Shown in pieces: positions 33,303 through 46,600 of a stretch of DNA of 64,000 nt (the first letter of the stretch is position 1; each line of letters begins with the position of its first letter). Position numbers and translations under genes: made by a program. The notes beneath the pieces are model-generated. The model was not told where the DNA came from and did no database searches. It saw nothing but the letters and a program-made list of their open reading frames with translations. The DNA lies in contig OZ038468.1 of the NCBI GenBank assembly GCA_964036295.1, positions 3,468,501-3,532,500 of the forward strand, given 5' to 3'. This stretch comes from Plumapathes pennacea. Its lineage: Eukaryota > Cnidaria > Anthozoa > Antipatharia > Myriopathidae.

Positions 33303-33862
33303 TGGTACCTCTTTTATTTTCCTGTAGTACAAACACTCTACCCCTTTTCTGTGCCCTTAGCATAACTTAGGGAACATCGAGTTTTACCGATAGAGGTGTT
33401 GAAGATATGATTTATTTAATTCACTTTATGGCGGGAGTCAAGCCGACTTCGGACAAATGGTACCCATTTCATATACCTTCATCCTAAAAAAGGAACCCCT
33501 TTCGGGCGTAGCCTCCCCGTATTCCACTATAGGGAGTACACTGACAGTAACCCGGATCCTCCGTGCACGTGTACTTCTCACAAACACAGAATATCACGGC
33601 TGGATATGATGGAAGCATCACTTCATAGATTCTGACGTCCGTCGGCCCACCGTTTTCATACCCATCAGGCATACGGGGCTCAGTGACTTGCCCCGCGCTG
33701 GACTAACCCGTCTTGACTGAGCAAAGTTGTCCAACACTTTGTCGTGAACTGAATCAGGCTGACATCGTGTTACCTGGGCTCGCAACAGACCCAATAGTCC
33801 CAGACTTGTAATTAAGACCTAGCCACTGATGTATATACAAAGTTGTGAGTGACTCATATTGT

Positions 33863-33925
33863 CACCCTGGGTTCCACACGCTCTCGGCCGCGTGAGGCCG
33901 CGTATCTCTGGAACCCAGGGTATTG
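33863..33925. repeat. Short inverted repeat ACCCTGGGTTCC
   Basis: ACCCTGGGTTCC and GGAACCCAGGGT flank about 35 bp of CG-rich sequence. Probably a small foldback element, 40 bp from the tRNA gene. Confidence 0.65.
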
Positions 33926-33964
33926 CTAAAAAGAATCAAAAAAGTATATTAGACTAAAAGTTTT

Positions 33965-34036
33965 AGGCACAGGTGGGGGTCGAACCCACGATCTTTGGTT
34001 TACGAGACCAACGCCTTACCACTTGGCCACTGCGCC
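33965..34036 (-). tRNA. tRNA-Thr (anticodon CGT), copy 1
   Basis: A 72-nt cloverleaf on the minus strand. The acceptor stem GGCGCAG pairs with CTGTGCC (one G-T). The A box TGGCCAAGTGG and B box GGTTCGACC are intact, the anticodon loop is CTCGTAA between TTGGT and ACCAA, and the T arm is GTGGG/CCCAC. It has no intron and reads ACG. Confidence 0.95.
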
Positions 34037-34687
34037 AGTCGTTTTAATTCCTCGCACTGCTTCTTGATATTTTCTTGGCTTTTGATTGGTTAAAAATGCT
34101 TAAAGCATTTGTGATCGCATGTAATTACATTTAACTGTTCTAAGTCAGTGACAGGTACATGACCTTGCATCTGTATCAGACATTCTGAACTGGTTTCTGA
34201 AGGTAAGGCTCAATTCAGACTGCGAAACTTTCACTATAGGCTGAACCAATTCAAAGCAGCTCAAACAATAACTTTTGCTTATCTCTTGGTTCGTCTCATG
34301 AAAAGTTTGCTGTCTTTTTGATTTGGACTTATAATTGCAGTAGAAGTAAATTCAATTTTGCTGAAGAGTCACAAATTATACCTGCCTTTGTTAAGTGCGT
34401 GCCTGTTTACGCTAGGCCATTTATGTTCATTATTTATGCGGTAGCCCTTTTTAACAATAGTAATCTTCAAGTTGACAATTTGAAATGTTATATTTTGTAT
34501 CTCAATATCTAAAGTCGATTTTTGTCCGTCAAAGACAAATATTTTGTTGTGATTGGATATTGCCTTAAACGTCAGACACACACTACGCGTGCACTGTATT
34601 CTTACAAAGTCTTCCAACGAAAAGAAAATATATTCTCTCAGAGTGAAAAATAAAAGTACACGGCACAAAAATACAAGAAATAACTTC
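34037..34687. repeat. Spacer between tRNA genes, diverged duplicate of ~35,020-35,590
   Basis: CACTGCTTCTTGATATTTTC, AACAATAACTTTTGCT and related segments recur in the same order after the second tRNA. Noncoding. Confidence 0.7.
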
Positions 34688-34759
34688 AGGCACAGGTGGG
34701 GATCGAACCCACGATCTTTGGTTTACGAGACCAACGCCTTACCACTTGGCCACTGCGCC
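34688..34759 (-). tRNA. tRNA-Thr (anticodon CGT), copy 2
   Basis: Identical to copy 1 except for one base in the T loop (TTCGATC rather than TTCGACC). All stems intact. It lies 723 bp from copy 1, same strand. Confidence 0.95.
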
Positions 34760-34835
34760 AGTGATATTCAGACAACAGCAAACAAAATATAGATCAGTAA
34801 AATAACTGCAGTAAACGTTAACATCACTTAGGCCT

Positions 34836-34947
34836 GTTTTAAACGTCGAACTTCACAACTGTCGAATACAATACAAATTAACTGAAACAACAGATTTTGC
34901 TTGTTTGCATTGTATTCAACGCATGTGAAATTCGACGTTTGTAAAAC
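34836..34947. mobile_element. ~110-bp MITE with AAACGTCGAA termini
   Basis: GTTTTAAACGTCGAACTTCACA at the left and TGTGAAATTCGACGTTTGTAAAAC at the right are near-perfect inverted ends, with TTGTATTC internal. It interrupts the second unit of the tRNA duplication. A related end is at about 23,880. Confidence 0.8.
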
Positions 34948-35019
34948 AAAAACAAAACAGATTGCGATCTGCTCACGCAAGCAAACAAGAGACGGTGCCT
35001 TTTTCTTAATCAAATATTT

Positions 35020-35578
35020 TCGGACTGCTTCTTGGTATTTTCTTAGTTTCTGCCTTCGCTAGAAATTTTTTTTTACAACATTTGGTGATTGGCACCAAGT
35101 TGCTCGTTAACGAACTTGGTTTTCTGAATTTCGAACACAGCTCTAAGTACAGTTACAGTTAACAAAACTTGCAACTATACCAGACTCTATGTCAAGGGCC
35201 CAGTTCAGACAGAAGTTTCAGTAACTCGATGCTCAGTAGCTCAAACAACAACTTTTGCTCATTTACACTGAGTTCGGCTCATAAAACTTCCCCGTCTGAA
35301 TTGGACTTAACTACCACTTGCCTGGGGAGCGGCAAATTTTGTCGTCGTTTCAGTACGTGCCAGAAAATTATTACTCGTATCGCATCTACTAAGTAACAGC
35401 ACCGATCTTCATGCTGACAATTAAATTATGTTGAAATAATATATTTTGTATATTTCCCTCAATACCACAAACCGATCCTTGTCCTTCTATGACAAGTACG
35501 TGGTTGTGTATGGATAACAGGCGACACACTGCGCGTACATTATTCGTACAATTCCTTTCAAACGGGAAGATAATATAT
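35020..35578. repeat. Second unit of the tRNA-flank duplication
   Basis: Diverged copy of 34,050-34,640 (GACTGCTTCTTGGTATTTTC, AACAACAACTTTTGCTCA). No gene. Confidence 0.65.
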
Positions 35579-35668
35579 ATATTAGTATATACCACACAAG
35601 TGAATAGTGCTTTTCGCGCGCTCTGATTGGCTCCTCAATCTCGGAATATCGAGTACTATTCACCTCCC
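35579..35668. mobile_element. Truncated GTTAGTATA-type MITE at satellite edge
   Basis: TTAGTATATACCACACAAGT through GTACTATTCACCTCC matches 28,200-28,292, then the match stops about 30 bp before the first satellite monomer. Confidence 0.8.
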
Positions 35669-38600
35669 GGCGGCTTCCAGCAAAAAAAAAATATACCACT
35701 TGAAGCACAATGACGAAGACTACATGCGCCGCATCGCAGTAGAGTAGTCTATTAGAAGATAACTTGAAACAACTTGAAGCACAATGACGAGGACTACATG
35801 CGCCGCATCCCAGTAGAGTAGTCCATTACAACATAACTTTAAACCACTTGAAGCACAATGACGAGGACTGCATGCGCCGCATCGCAGTAAAAAAGTCCAT
35901 TAAAAGATAACTTTAAACAACTTGATGCACAATGACGAGGACTACATACGCCGCATCGCAGTAGAGTAGTCCATTAGAAGATAACTATAAACAACTTGAA
36001 GCACAATGACGAGGACTACATGCGCCGCATCCCAGTAGAGTAGTCCATTACAACATAACTTTAAACCACTTGAAGCCCAATGACGAGGACTACATGCCCC
36101 GCATCGCAGTAGAGTAGTCCATTACAACAAAACTATAAACAACTTGAAGCACAATGACGAGGACTACATGCGCCGCATCGCAGTAGAGTAGTCCATTAAA
36201 ACAAAACTATAAACAACTTGAAGCACAATGACGAGGACTACATGCGCCGCATCCCAGTGGAGTAGTCCATTCTAAGATAACTTTAAACCACTTCAAGCAA
36301 AATGACGAGGACTACATGCGCCGCATCGCAGTAAAGTAGTCAATTATAAGATAACTTTAAACAACTTGAAGCACAATGACGAGGACTACATGCCCCGCAT
36401 CGCAGTACAGAAGTCCATTACAACATAACTTTAAACCACTTGAAGCACTATGACGAGGACTACATGCGCCGCATCGCAGTAAAGTAATCCATTACAACAT
36501 AACTTTAAACCACTTGAAGCACAATGACAAGGACTACATGCGCCGCATTTCAGTAGAGTAGTCCATTACCACAAAACTATAAACAACTTGAAGCACAATG
36601 ACGAGGACTACATGCGCCGCATCGCAGTAGAGTAGTCCATTTCAAAAAAAACTATAAACAACTTAAAGCACAATGTCGAGGACTACATGCGCCGCATCGC
36701 AGTCGAGTAGGCCATTAGAAGATAACTTTAAACCACTTGAAACACAATGACGAGGATTACATGCCCCACATCGCAGTAGAGTAGTCCACTACAACAAAAC
36801 TATAAACAACTTGAAGCACAATGACGAGGACTATATGCACCGCATCGCAGTAGAGTAGTCCATTACAACAAAACTATAAAGACCTTGAAGCACAATGACG
36901 AGGACTACATGCGCCGCATCGCAGTAGAGTAGTCCATTACAACAAAACTATAAAGACCTTGAAGCACAATGACGAGGACTACATGCGCCGCATCGCAGTA
37001 GAGTAGTCCATTACAACAAAACTATAAACAACTTGAAGCACAATGTCGAGGACTACATGCGCCGCATTGCAGTGGAGTAGGCCATTAGAAGATAACTTTA
37101 AACCACTTGAAGCACAATGACGAGGACTACATGCGCCGCACCGCAGAAGAGTAGTCCATTAAAACAAAACTATAAACAACTTGAAGCACAATGACGAGGA
37201 CTACATGCGCCGCATCGCAGTATAAAAGTCCATTAAAAGATAACTTTAAGCAACTTGATGCACAATTACGAGGACTACATGCGCCGCACCGCAGAAGAGT
37301 AGTCCATTAAAACAAAACTATAAACAACTTGAAGCACAATGACGAGGACTACATGCGCCGCATCGCAGTAGAGTAGTCCATTTCAACAAAACTATAAACA
37401 ACTTGAAGCACAATGACGAGGAATATATGCACCGCATCGCAGTAGAGTAGTCCATTACAACAAAACTATAAACAACTTGAAGAACAATGACGAGGACTAC
37501 ATGCGCCCCATCGCAGTAGAATAGTCCATTATAACATAACTTTAAACCACTTGAAGCACAATGACGAGGACTACATGCGCCGCACCGCAGAAGAGTAGTC
37601 CATTAAAACATAACTATAAACAACTTGAAGCACAATGACGAGGACTACAAGCGCCGCATCGCAGTAGAGTAGTCCATTAGAAGATAACGTTAATCCATTT
37701 GAAGCACAATGACGAGGACTACATGCGCCGCATCGCAGTAGAGTAGTCCATTAGAAGATAACTATAAACAACTTGAAGCACAATGACGAGGACTACATGC
37801 GCCGCATCGCAGTAGAGTAGTCCATTAAAACATAACTTTAAACCATTTGAAGCCCGATGACGAAGACTACATGCGCCGCATCGCAGTAGAGTAGTCCATT
37901 ACAACAAAACTATAAACAACTTGAAGCACAATGACGAGGACTCCATGCGCCGCATCGCAGTAGAGTAGTCCATTACAACAAAACTTTAAACAACTTCAAG
38001 CACAATGACGAGGACTACATGCGCCGCATCGCAGTAGAGTAGTCCATTACAACAAAACTATAAACCACCTGAAGCACAATGACGAGGACTCCATGCGCCG
38101 CATCGCAGTAGAGTAGTCCATTAGAAGATAACTATAAACAACTTGAAGCACAATGACGAGGACTACATGCGCCGCATCGCAGTAGAGTAGTCCATTAAAA
38201 CATAACTTTAAACCACTTGAAGCCCGATGACGAAGACTACATGCGCCGCATCGCAGTAGAGTAGTCCATTACAACAAAACTTTAAACAACTTGAAGCACA
38301 ATGACGAGGACTACATGCGCCGCATCGCAGAGAGTAGTCCATTAGAAGATAACTATAAACAACTTGAAGCACAATGACGAGGACTACATGCGCCGCGTCG
38401 CAGTAGAGAAGTCCATTAAAAGATAACTATAAACAACTTGAAGCAAAATGTCGAGGACTGCATGCGCCGCATCGCAGTCCAGTAGTCCATTAGAAGAAAA
38501 CTTTAAACCACTTGAAGCACAATGACGAGGACTGCATGCGCCGCATCGCAGTAGGGTAGTCCATTACAACAAAACTATAAACAATTTGAAGCACAATGAC

Positions 38601-41600
38601 GAGGACTACATGCGCCGCATCGCAGTAGAGTAGTCCATTACAACAAAACTATAAACAACTTGAAACACAATGACGAGGACTACATGCGCCGCATCGCAGT
38701 AGAGTAGTCCATTAGAAAATAACGTTAATCCATTTGAAGCACAATGACGAGGACTACATGCGCCGCATCGCAGTAGAGTAGTCCATTAGAAGATAACTAT
38801 AAACAACTTGAAGCACAATGACGAGGGCTACATGCGCCGTATCCCAGTAGAGTAGTCCATTACAACATAACTTTAAACCACTTGAAGCCCAATGACGAAG
38901 ACTGCATGCGCCGCATCGCAGTAGAGTAGTCCATTAAAACAAAACTATAAACAACTTGAAGCACAATGACGAGGACTACATGCGCCGCATCGCAGTGGAG
39001 TAGTCCATTATAAGATAACTTTAAACCACTTGAAGCACAATGACGAAGACTACATGCGCCGCATCGCAGTAGAGTAGTCTCTTAGAAGATAACTATAAAC
39101 AACTTGAAGCACAATGACGAGGACTAGATGCGCCGCATCCCAGTAGAGTAGTCCATTACAACATAACTTTAAACAACTTGAAGCACAATGACGAGGACTA
39201 CATGCGCCGCATCGCAGTAGAGTAGTCCATTACAACAAAACTTTAAACAACTTGAAGCACAATGACGAGGACTACATGCGCCGCATTTCAGTAGAGTAGT
39301 CCATTACCACAAAACTATAAACAACTTGAAGCACAATGACGAGGACTACTTGCGCCGCATCGCAGTAGAGTAGTCCATTAGAAGATAACTATAAACAACT
39401 TGAAGCACAATGACGAGGACTACATGCGCCGCATCGCAGTAGAGTAGTCCATTACAACAAAACTATAAACAACTTGAAGCACAATGTCGAGGACTACATG
39501 CGCCGCATTGCAGTGGAGTAGGCCATTAGAAGATAACTTTAAACCACTTGAAGCACAATGACGAGGACTACATGCGCCGCATCGCAGTAGAGTAGTCCAT
39601 TACAACAAAACTTTAAACAACTTGAAGCACAATGACGAGGACTACATGCGCCGCATTTCAGTAGAGTAGTCCATTACCACAAAACTATAAACAACTTGAA
39701 GCACAATGACGAGGACTACTTGCGCCGCATCGCAGTAGAGTAGTCCATTAGAAGATAACTATAAACAACTTGAAGCACAATGACGAGGACTACATGCGCC
39801 GTATCCCAGTAGAGTAGTCCATTACAACATAACTTTAAACCACTTGAAGCCCAATGACGAAGACTGCATGCGCCGCATCGCAGTAGAGTAGTCCATTAAA
39901 ACAAAACTATAAACAACTTGAAACACAATGACGAGGACTACATGCGCCGCATCGCAGTGGAGTAGTCCATTATAAGATAACTTTAAACCACTTTAAGCAC
40001 AATGACGAGGACTACATGCGCCGCATCGCAGTAGAGTAGTCTATTAGAAGATAACTATAAACAACTTGAAGCACAATGACGAGGACTAGATGCGCCGCAT
40101 CCCAGTAAAGTAGTCCATTACAACATAACTTTAAACCACTTGAAACACAATGACGAGGACTACATGCGCCGCATCGCAGTAGAGTAGTCCAATACAACAA
40201 AACTATAAACAACTTGAAGCACAATGACGAGGACTACATGCGCCGCATTTCAGTAGAGTAGTCCATTACCACAAAACTATAAACAACTTGAAGCACAATG
40301 ACGAGGACTACTTGCGCCGCATCGCAGTAGAGTAGTCTATTAGAAGATAACTTTAAACAACTTGAAGCAGAATTACGAGGACTAGATTCGCAGCATCCCA
40401 GTAAAGTAGTCCATTACAAGGTAATATTAAACCACTTGAAGCACAATGACGAGGACTACATGCGCCGCATCGCAGTAAAGTAGTCCATTACAACAAAACT
40501 ATAAACAACTTGAAGTACAATGACGAGGACTACATGCTCCGCATCGCAGTGGAGTAGTCCATTATAAGATACCTTTAAACCACTTGAAGCACAATGACGA
40601 GGACTACATGCGCCGCATCGCACTAGAGTAGTCCATTAAAACAAAACTATAAACAACTTGAAGCACAATGACGAGGACTAAATGCGCCGCATCGCAGTGG
40701 AGTAGTGCATTATAAGATAACTTTAAACCACTTGTAGCAAAATGAAGAGGACTACATGCGCCGCATCGCAGTAGAGTAGTCTCTTAGAAGATAACTTTTA
40801 ACAACTTGAAGCACAATGACGAGGACTAGATGCGCCGCATCCCAGTAGAGTAGTCCATTACAACATAACTTTAAACCACGTGAAGCACAATGACGAGGAC
40901 TACTTGCGCCGCATCGCAGAAGAGAAGTCCATTAAAAGATAACTTTAAACAACTTGATGCACAATGACGAGGACTACATGCGCCGCATCGCAGTAGAGTA
41001 GTCCATTACAACATAACTTTAAAGTACTTGAAGTCCAATGACGAAGACTACATGCGCCGCATCGCAGTAGAGTAGTCTATTACAACAAAACTATAAACAA
41101 CTTGAAGCACAATGACTAGGACTACATGCGCCGCATCGCAGTGGAGTACTTCATTACAACATAACTTTAAACCACTTGAAGACCAGTGACGAAGACTACA
41201 TGCGCCGCATCGCAGTAGAGTAGTCCATTACAACAAAACTATAAACAACTTGAAGCACAATGACGAGGACTACATGCGCCGCATCGCAGTAGAGTAGTCC
41301 ATTAAAACAAAACTATGAACAACTTGAAGCACAATGACGAAGACTACATGCGCCGCATCGCAGTGGAGTAGTCCATTATAAGATAACTTTAAACCACTTG
41401 TAGCACAATGACGAGGACTACATGCCCCGCATCGCAGTAGAGTAGTCTCTTAGAAGATAACTTTAAACAACTTGAAGCACAATAACGAGGACTAGATGCG
41501 CCGCATCCAAGTAGAGTAGTCCATTACAATATAACTTTAAACCACTTGAAGCACAATGATGAGGACTACATGCGCCGCATCGAGGAAGAGAAGTCCATTA

Positions 41601-43659
41601 AAAGATAACTTTAAACAACTTGATGCACAATGACGAGGACTACATGCGCCGCATCGAAGTAGAGTAGTCCAGTACAACAAAACTATAAACAACTTGAAGC
41701 ACAATGACGAGGACTACATGCGCCGCATCGCAGTAGAGTAGTCCATTACAACAAAACTATAAACAACTTGAAGCACTATGACAAGGACTACATGCGCCGC
41801 ATCGCAGTAGAGTAGCCCATTACAACAAAACTATAAACAACTTGAAGCACAATGACGAGGACTACATGCGCCGCATCGCAGTAGAGTAGTCCATTACAAC
41901 AAAACTATAAACAACTTGAAGCACAATGACGAGGACAACATGCGCCGCATCGCAGTAGAGTAGTTCATTAGAACATAACTTTAAACCACTTGATGCCCAG
42001 TGACGAAGACTACATGCGCCGCATCGCAGTAGAGTAGTCCATTAAACAAAACTATAAAGAACTTGAAGCACAATGACGAGGACTACATGCGCCGCATCGC
42101 AGTAGAGTAGTCCATTAAAACAAAACTATAAACAACTTGAAGCACAATGACGAGGACTAAATGCGCCGCATCGCAGTAGAGTAGTCCATTATAAGATAAC
42201 TTTAAACCACTTGAAGCACAATGACGAGGACTACATGTGCCGCATCGCAGTAAAGTAGTCTCTTAGAAGATAACTTTAAACAACTTGAAGTACAATGACG
42301 AGGACTACATGCGCTGCATCCCAGTAGAGTAGTCCATTACAACATAACTTTAAACCACTTGAAGCACAATGACGAGGACTACATGCGCCGCATCGCAGAA
42401 GAGAAGTCCATTAAAAGATAACTTTAAATAACTTGATCCACAATGACGAGGACTACATGCGCCGCATCGCAGTAGAGTAGTCCATTACAACAAAACTATA
42501 AACAACTTGAAGCACAATAACGAGGACAACATGCGCCGCATCGCAGTAGAGTAGTCCATTAGAAGATAACTTTAAACCACTTGAAGCAAAATGACGAGGA
42601 CTACATGCGCCGCATCGCAGTAAAGTAGTCCATTAGAAGATAACTTTAAACCAATTGAAGCACAATGACGAGGACTACATGCGCCGCATTGCAGTAGAGT
42701 AGTCCATTATAACAAAACTTGAAATAACTTGAAGCACAATGACGAGGACTACATGCGCCGCATCGCAGTAGAGTAGTCCATTAGAAGATAACTTTAAACC
42801 ACTTGAAGCACAATGACGAGGACTACATGCGCCGCATCGCAGTAGAGTAGTCTATTACAACATAATTTTAAACAACTTGAAGCACAATGACGAGGACTAC
42901 ATGTGCCGCATTGCAGTAGAGTAGTCCATTATAACAAAACTTGAAATAACTTGAAGCACAATGACGAGGACTACATGCGCCGCATCGCAGTAGAGTAGTC
43001 CATTAAAACAAAACTATAAACAACTTGAAGCACAATGACGAGGACTACATGCGCTGCATCGGAGTAGAGTAGTCTCTTAGAAGATAACTTTAAACAACTT
43101 GAAGTACAATGACGAGGACTACATGCGCCGCATCCCAGTAGAGTAGTCCATTACAACATAACTTTAAACCACTTGAAGCACAATGACGAGGACTACATGC
43201 GCCGTATCGCAGAAGAGAAGTCCATTAAAAGATAACTTTAAACAACTTGATGCACAATGACGAGGACTACATGCGCCGCATCGCAGTAGAGTAGTCCATT
43301 ACAACAAAACTGTAAACAACTTGATGCACAATGACGAAGACTACATGCGCCGCATCGCAGTAGAGTAGTCCATTACAACGAAACTATAAACAACTTGAAG
43401 CACAATGACGAGGACTACATGCGCCGCATCGCAGTAGAGTAGTCCATTAGAAGATAACTTTAAACCACTTGAAGCACAATGACGAGGACTACAAGCGCCG
43501 CATCGCAGTAGAGTAGTCTCTTAAAAGATAACTTTAAACCACTTGAAGCACAATGACTAGGACTACATGCGTCGCATTGCAGTAGAGTAGTCCATTATAA
43601 CAAAACTTGAAATAACTTGAAGCTCAATGACGAGGACTACATGCGCCGCATCGCAGTAG

Positions 43660-46600
43660 AGTAGTCCATTATAAGATAACTTTAAACAACTTGAAGCACA
43701 ATGACGAGGACTACATGCGCCGCATCGCTGTAGAGGATTCCATTAGAAGATAACTATAAACAATTTGATGCACAATGACGAGGACTACATTCGCCGCATC
43801 GCAGAAGAGAAGTCCATTAAAAGATAACTTTAAACAACTTGTTGCACAATGACGAGGACTACTTGCGCCGCATCGCAGTAGAGTAGTCCATTACAACAAA
43901 ACTATAAACAACTTGAATCACAATGACGAGGACTACTTGCGCCGCATCGCAGTCGAGTAGTGCATAACAAAAAAACTATAAACAACTTGAAGCACAATGT
44001 CGAGGACTACATGCGCTGCATCGCAGTCGAGTAGTCCATTAGAAGATAACTTTAAACCACTTGAAGCACATTGACGAGGACTACATGCGCCGCATCGCAG
44101 TAGAGTAGTCCATTAGAAGATAACGTTAAACCATTTGAAGCACAATGACGAGGACTACATGCGCCGCATCGCAGTAGGGTAGTCCATTAGAACAAAACTA
44201 TAAACAACTTGAAGCACAATGACGAGGACTACATGCGCCGCATCGCAGTAGAGTAGTCCATTAGAAGATAACGTTAAACCATTTGAAGCACAATGACGAG
44301 GACTACATGCGCCGCATCGCAGTAGAGTAGTCCATTAGAAGATAACTATAAACAACTTGATGCACAATGACGAGGACTACATGCGCCGCATCGCAGTAGA
44401 GTAGTCCATTAAAACATAACTTTAAACCACTTGAAGTCCAATGACGAAGACTACATGCTCCGCATCGCAATAGACTAGTCTATTACAACAAAACTATAAA
44501 CAACTTGAAGCACAATGACGAGGACTACATGCGCTGCATCGCAGTAGAGTACTCCATTACAACATAACTTTAAACCACTTGAAGCCCAGTGACGAAGACT
44601 ACATGCGCCGCATCGCAGTAGAGTAGTACATTACAACAAAACTATAAACAACTTGAAGCACAATGACGAGGACTGCATGCGCCGCATCGCAGTAGAGTAG
44701 TCCATTAAAACAAAACTATGAACAACTTGAAGCACAATGACGAGGACTACATGCGCCGCATCGCAGTGGAGTAGTCCATTATAAGATAACTTTAAACCAC
44801 TTGTAGCACAATGACGAGGACTACATGCGCCGCATCGCAGTGGAGTAGTCCATTATAAGATAACTTTAAACCACTTGAAGCACAATGACGAGGACTACAT
44901 GCCCCGCATCGCAGTAGAGTAGTCTCTTAGAAGATAACTTTAAACAACTTGAAGCACAATAACGAGGACTAGATGCGCCGCATCCCAGTAGAGTAGTCCA
45001 TTACAACATAACTTTAAACCACTTGAAGCACAATGACGAGGACTACATGCGCCGCATCGCAGAAGAGAAGTCCATTAAAAGATAACTTTAAACAACTTGA
45101 TGCACAATGACGAGGACTACATGCGCCGCATCGCAGTAGAGTAGTCCATTACAACAAAACTATAAACAACTTGAAGCACAATAACGAGGACTAGATGCGC
45201 CGCATCTCAGTAGAGTAGTCCATTACAACATAACTTTAAACCACTTGAAGCACAATGATGAGGACTACATGCGCCGCATCGCAGAAGAGAAGTCCATTAA
45301 AAGATAACTTTAAACAACTTGATGCACAATGACAAGGACTACATGCGCCGCATCGCAGTAGAGTAGTCCATTACAACAAAACTATAAACAACTTGAAGCA
45401 CAATGACGAGGACTACATGCGCCGCATCGCAGTAGAGTAGTCTCTTAGAAGATAACTTTAAACAACTTGAAGCACAATAACGAGGACTAGATGCGCCGCA
45501 TCCCAGTAGAGTAGTCCATTACAACATAACTTTAAACCACTTGATGCACAATGATGAGGACTACATGCGCCGCATCGCAGAAGAGAAGTCCATTAAAAGA
45601 TAACTTTAAACAACTTGATGCACAATGACGAGGACTACATGCGCCGCATCGCAGTAGAGTAGTCCTTTACAACAAAACTATAAACAACTTGAAGCACAAT
45701 GACGAGGAGTACATGCGCCGCATCGCAGTAGAGTAGTCTCTTAGAAGATAACTTTAAACAACTTGAAGCACAATAACGAGGACTAGATGCGCCGCATCCC
45801 AGTAGAGTAGTCCATTACAACATAACTTTAAACCACTTGAAGCACAATGATGAGGACTACATGCGCCGCATCCCAGAAGAGAAGTCCATTAAAAGATAAC
45901 TTTAAACAACTTGATGCACAATGACGAGGACTACATGCGCCGCATCGCAGTAGAGTAGTCCATTACAACAAAACTATAAACAACTTGAAGCACAATGACG
46001 AGGACTACATGCGCCGCATCGCAGTGAAGTAGTCCATTACAACAAAACTATAAACAACTTGAAGCACAATGACGAGGACTACATGCGCCGCATTGCAGTA
46101 GAGTAGTCCATTACAACAAAACTATAAACAACTTGAAGAACAATGACGAGAACTACATGCGCCGCATCGCAGTAGAGTAGTCTATTACAACAAAACTCTA
46201 AACAACTTGAAGCACAATGACGAGGACTACATGCGCCGCATCGCAGTAGAATAGTTCATTAGAACATAACTTTAAACCACTTGAAGCCCAGTGACGAAGA
46301 CTACATGCGCCGCATCGCAGTAGAGTAGTCCATTACAAAAAAACTCTAAAGAACTTGAAGCACAATGACGAGGACTACATGCGCCGCATCGCACTAGAGT
46401 AGTCCATTAAAACAAAACTATAAACAACTTGAAGCACAATGATGAGGACTACATGCGCCGCATCGCAGTAGAGTAGTCCATTATAAGATAACTTTAAACC
46501 ACTTGTAGCACAATGACGAGGACTACATGCGCCGCATCGCAGTAGAGTAGTCTCTTAGAAGATAACTTTAAACAACTTGAAGTACAATGACGAGGACTAC

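Larger units (their letters stand above)
30709..33964. other. Upstream region of the receptor gene
   Basis: No exon could be assigned with confidence; the promoter and a 5' UTR exon should be here. It includes G-rich tracts at 31,869-31,927 and 33,283-33,302 and a CpG-rich stretch at 33,484-33,720 that looks like a dispersed repeat. A minus-strand open stretch at 31,730-31,860 ending GAACGAAAG|GTATAT is a possible but unsupported exon. Confidence 0.4.

Noticed and set aside
33484..33672. Cys-rich 62-codon minus-strand ORF (CVCEKYTCTEDPGYCQC)
   Set aside because: No splice support and no recognised domain. The surrounding sequence (AAAGGGGTTCCTTTTT, TATATGAAATGGGTACC) looks like a dispersed repeat.
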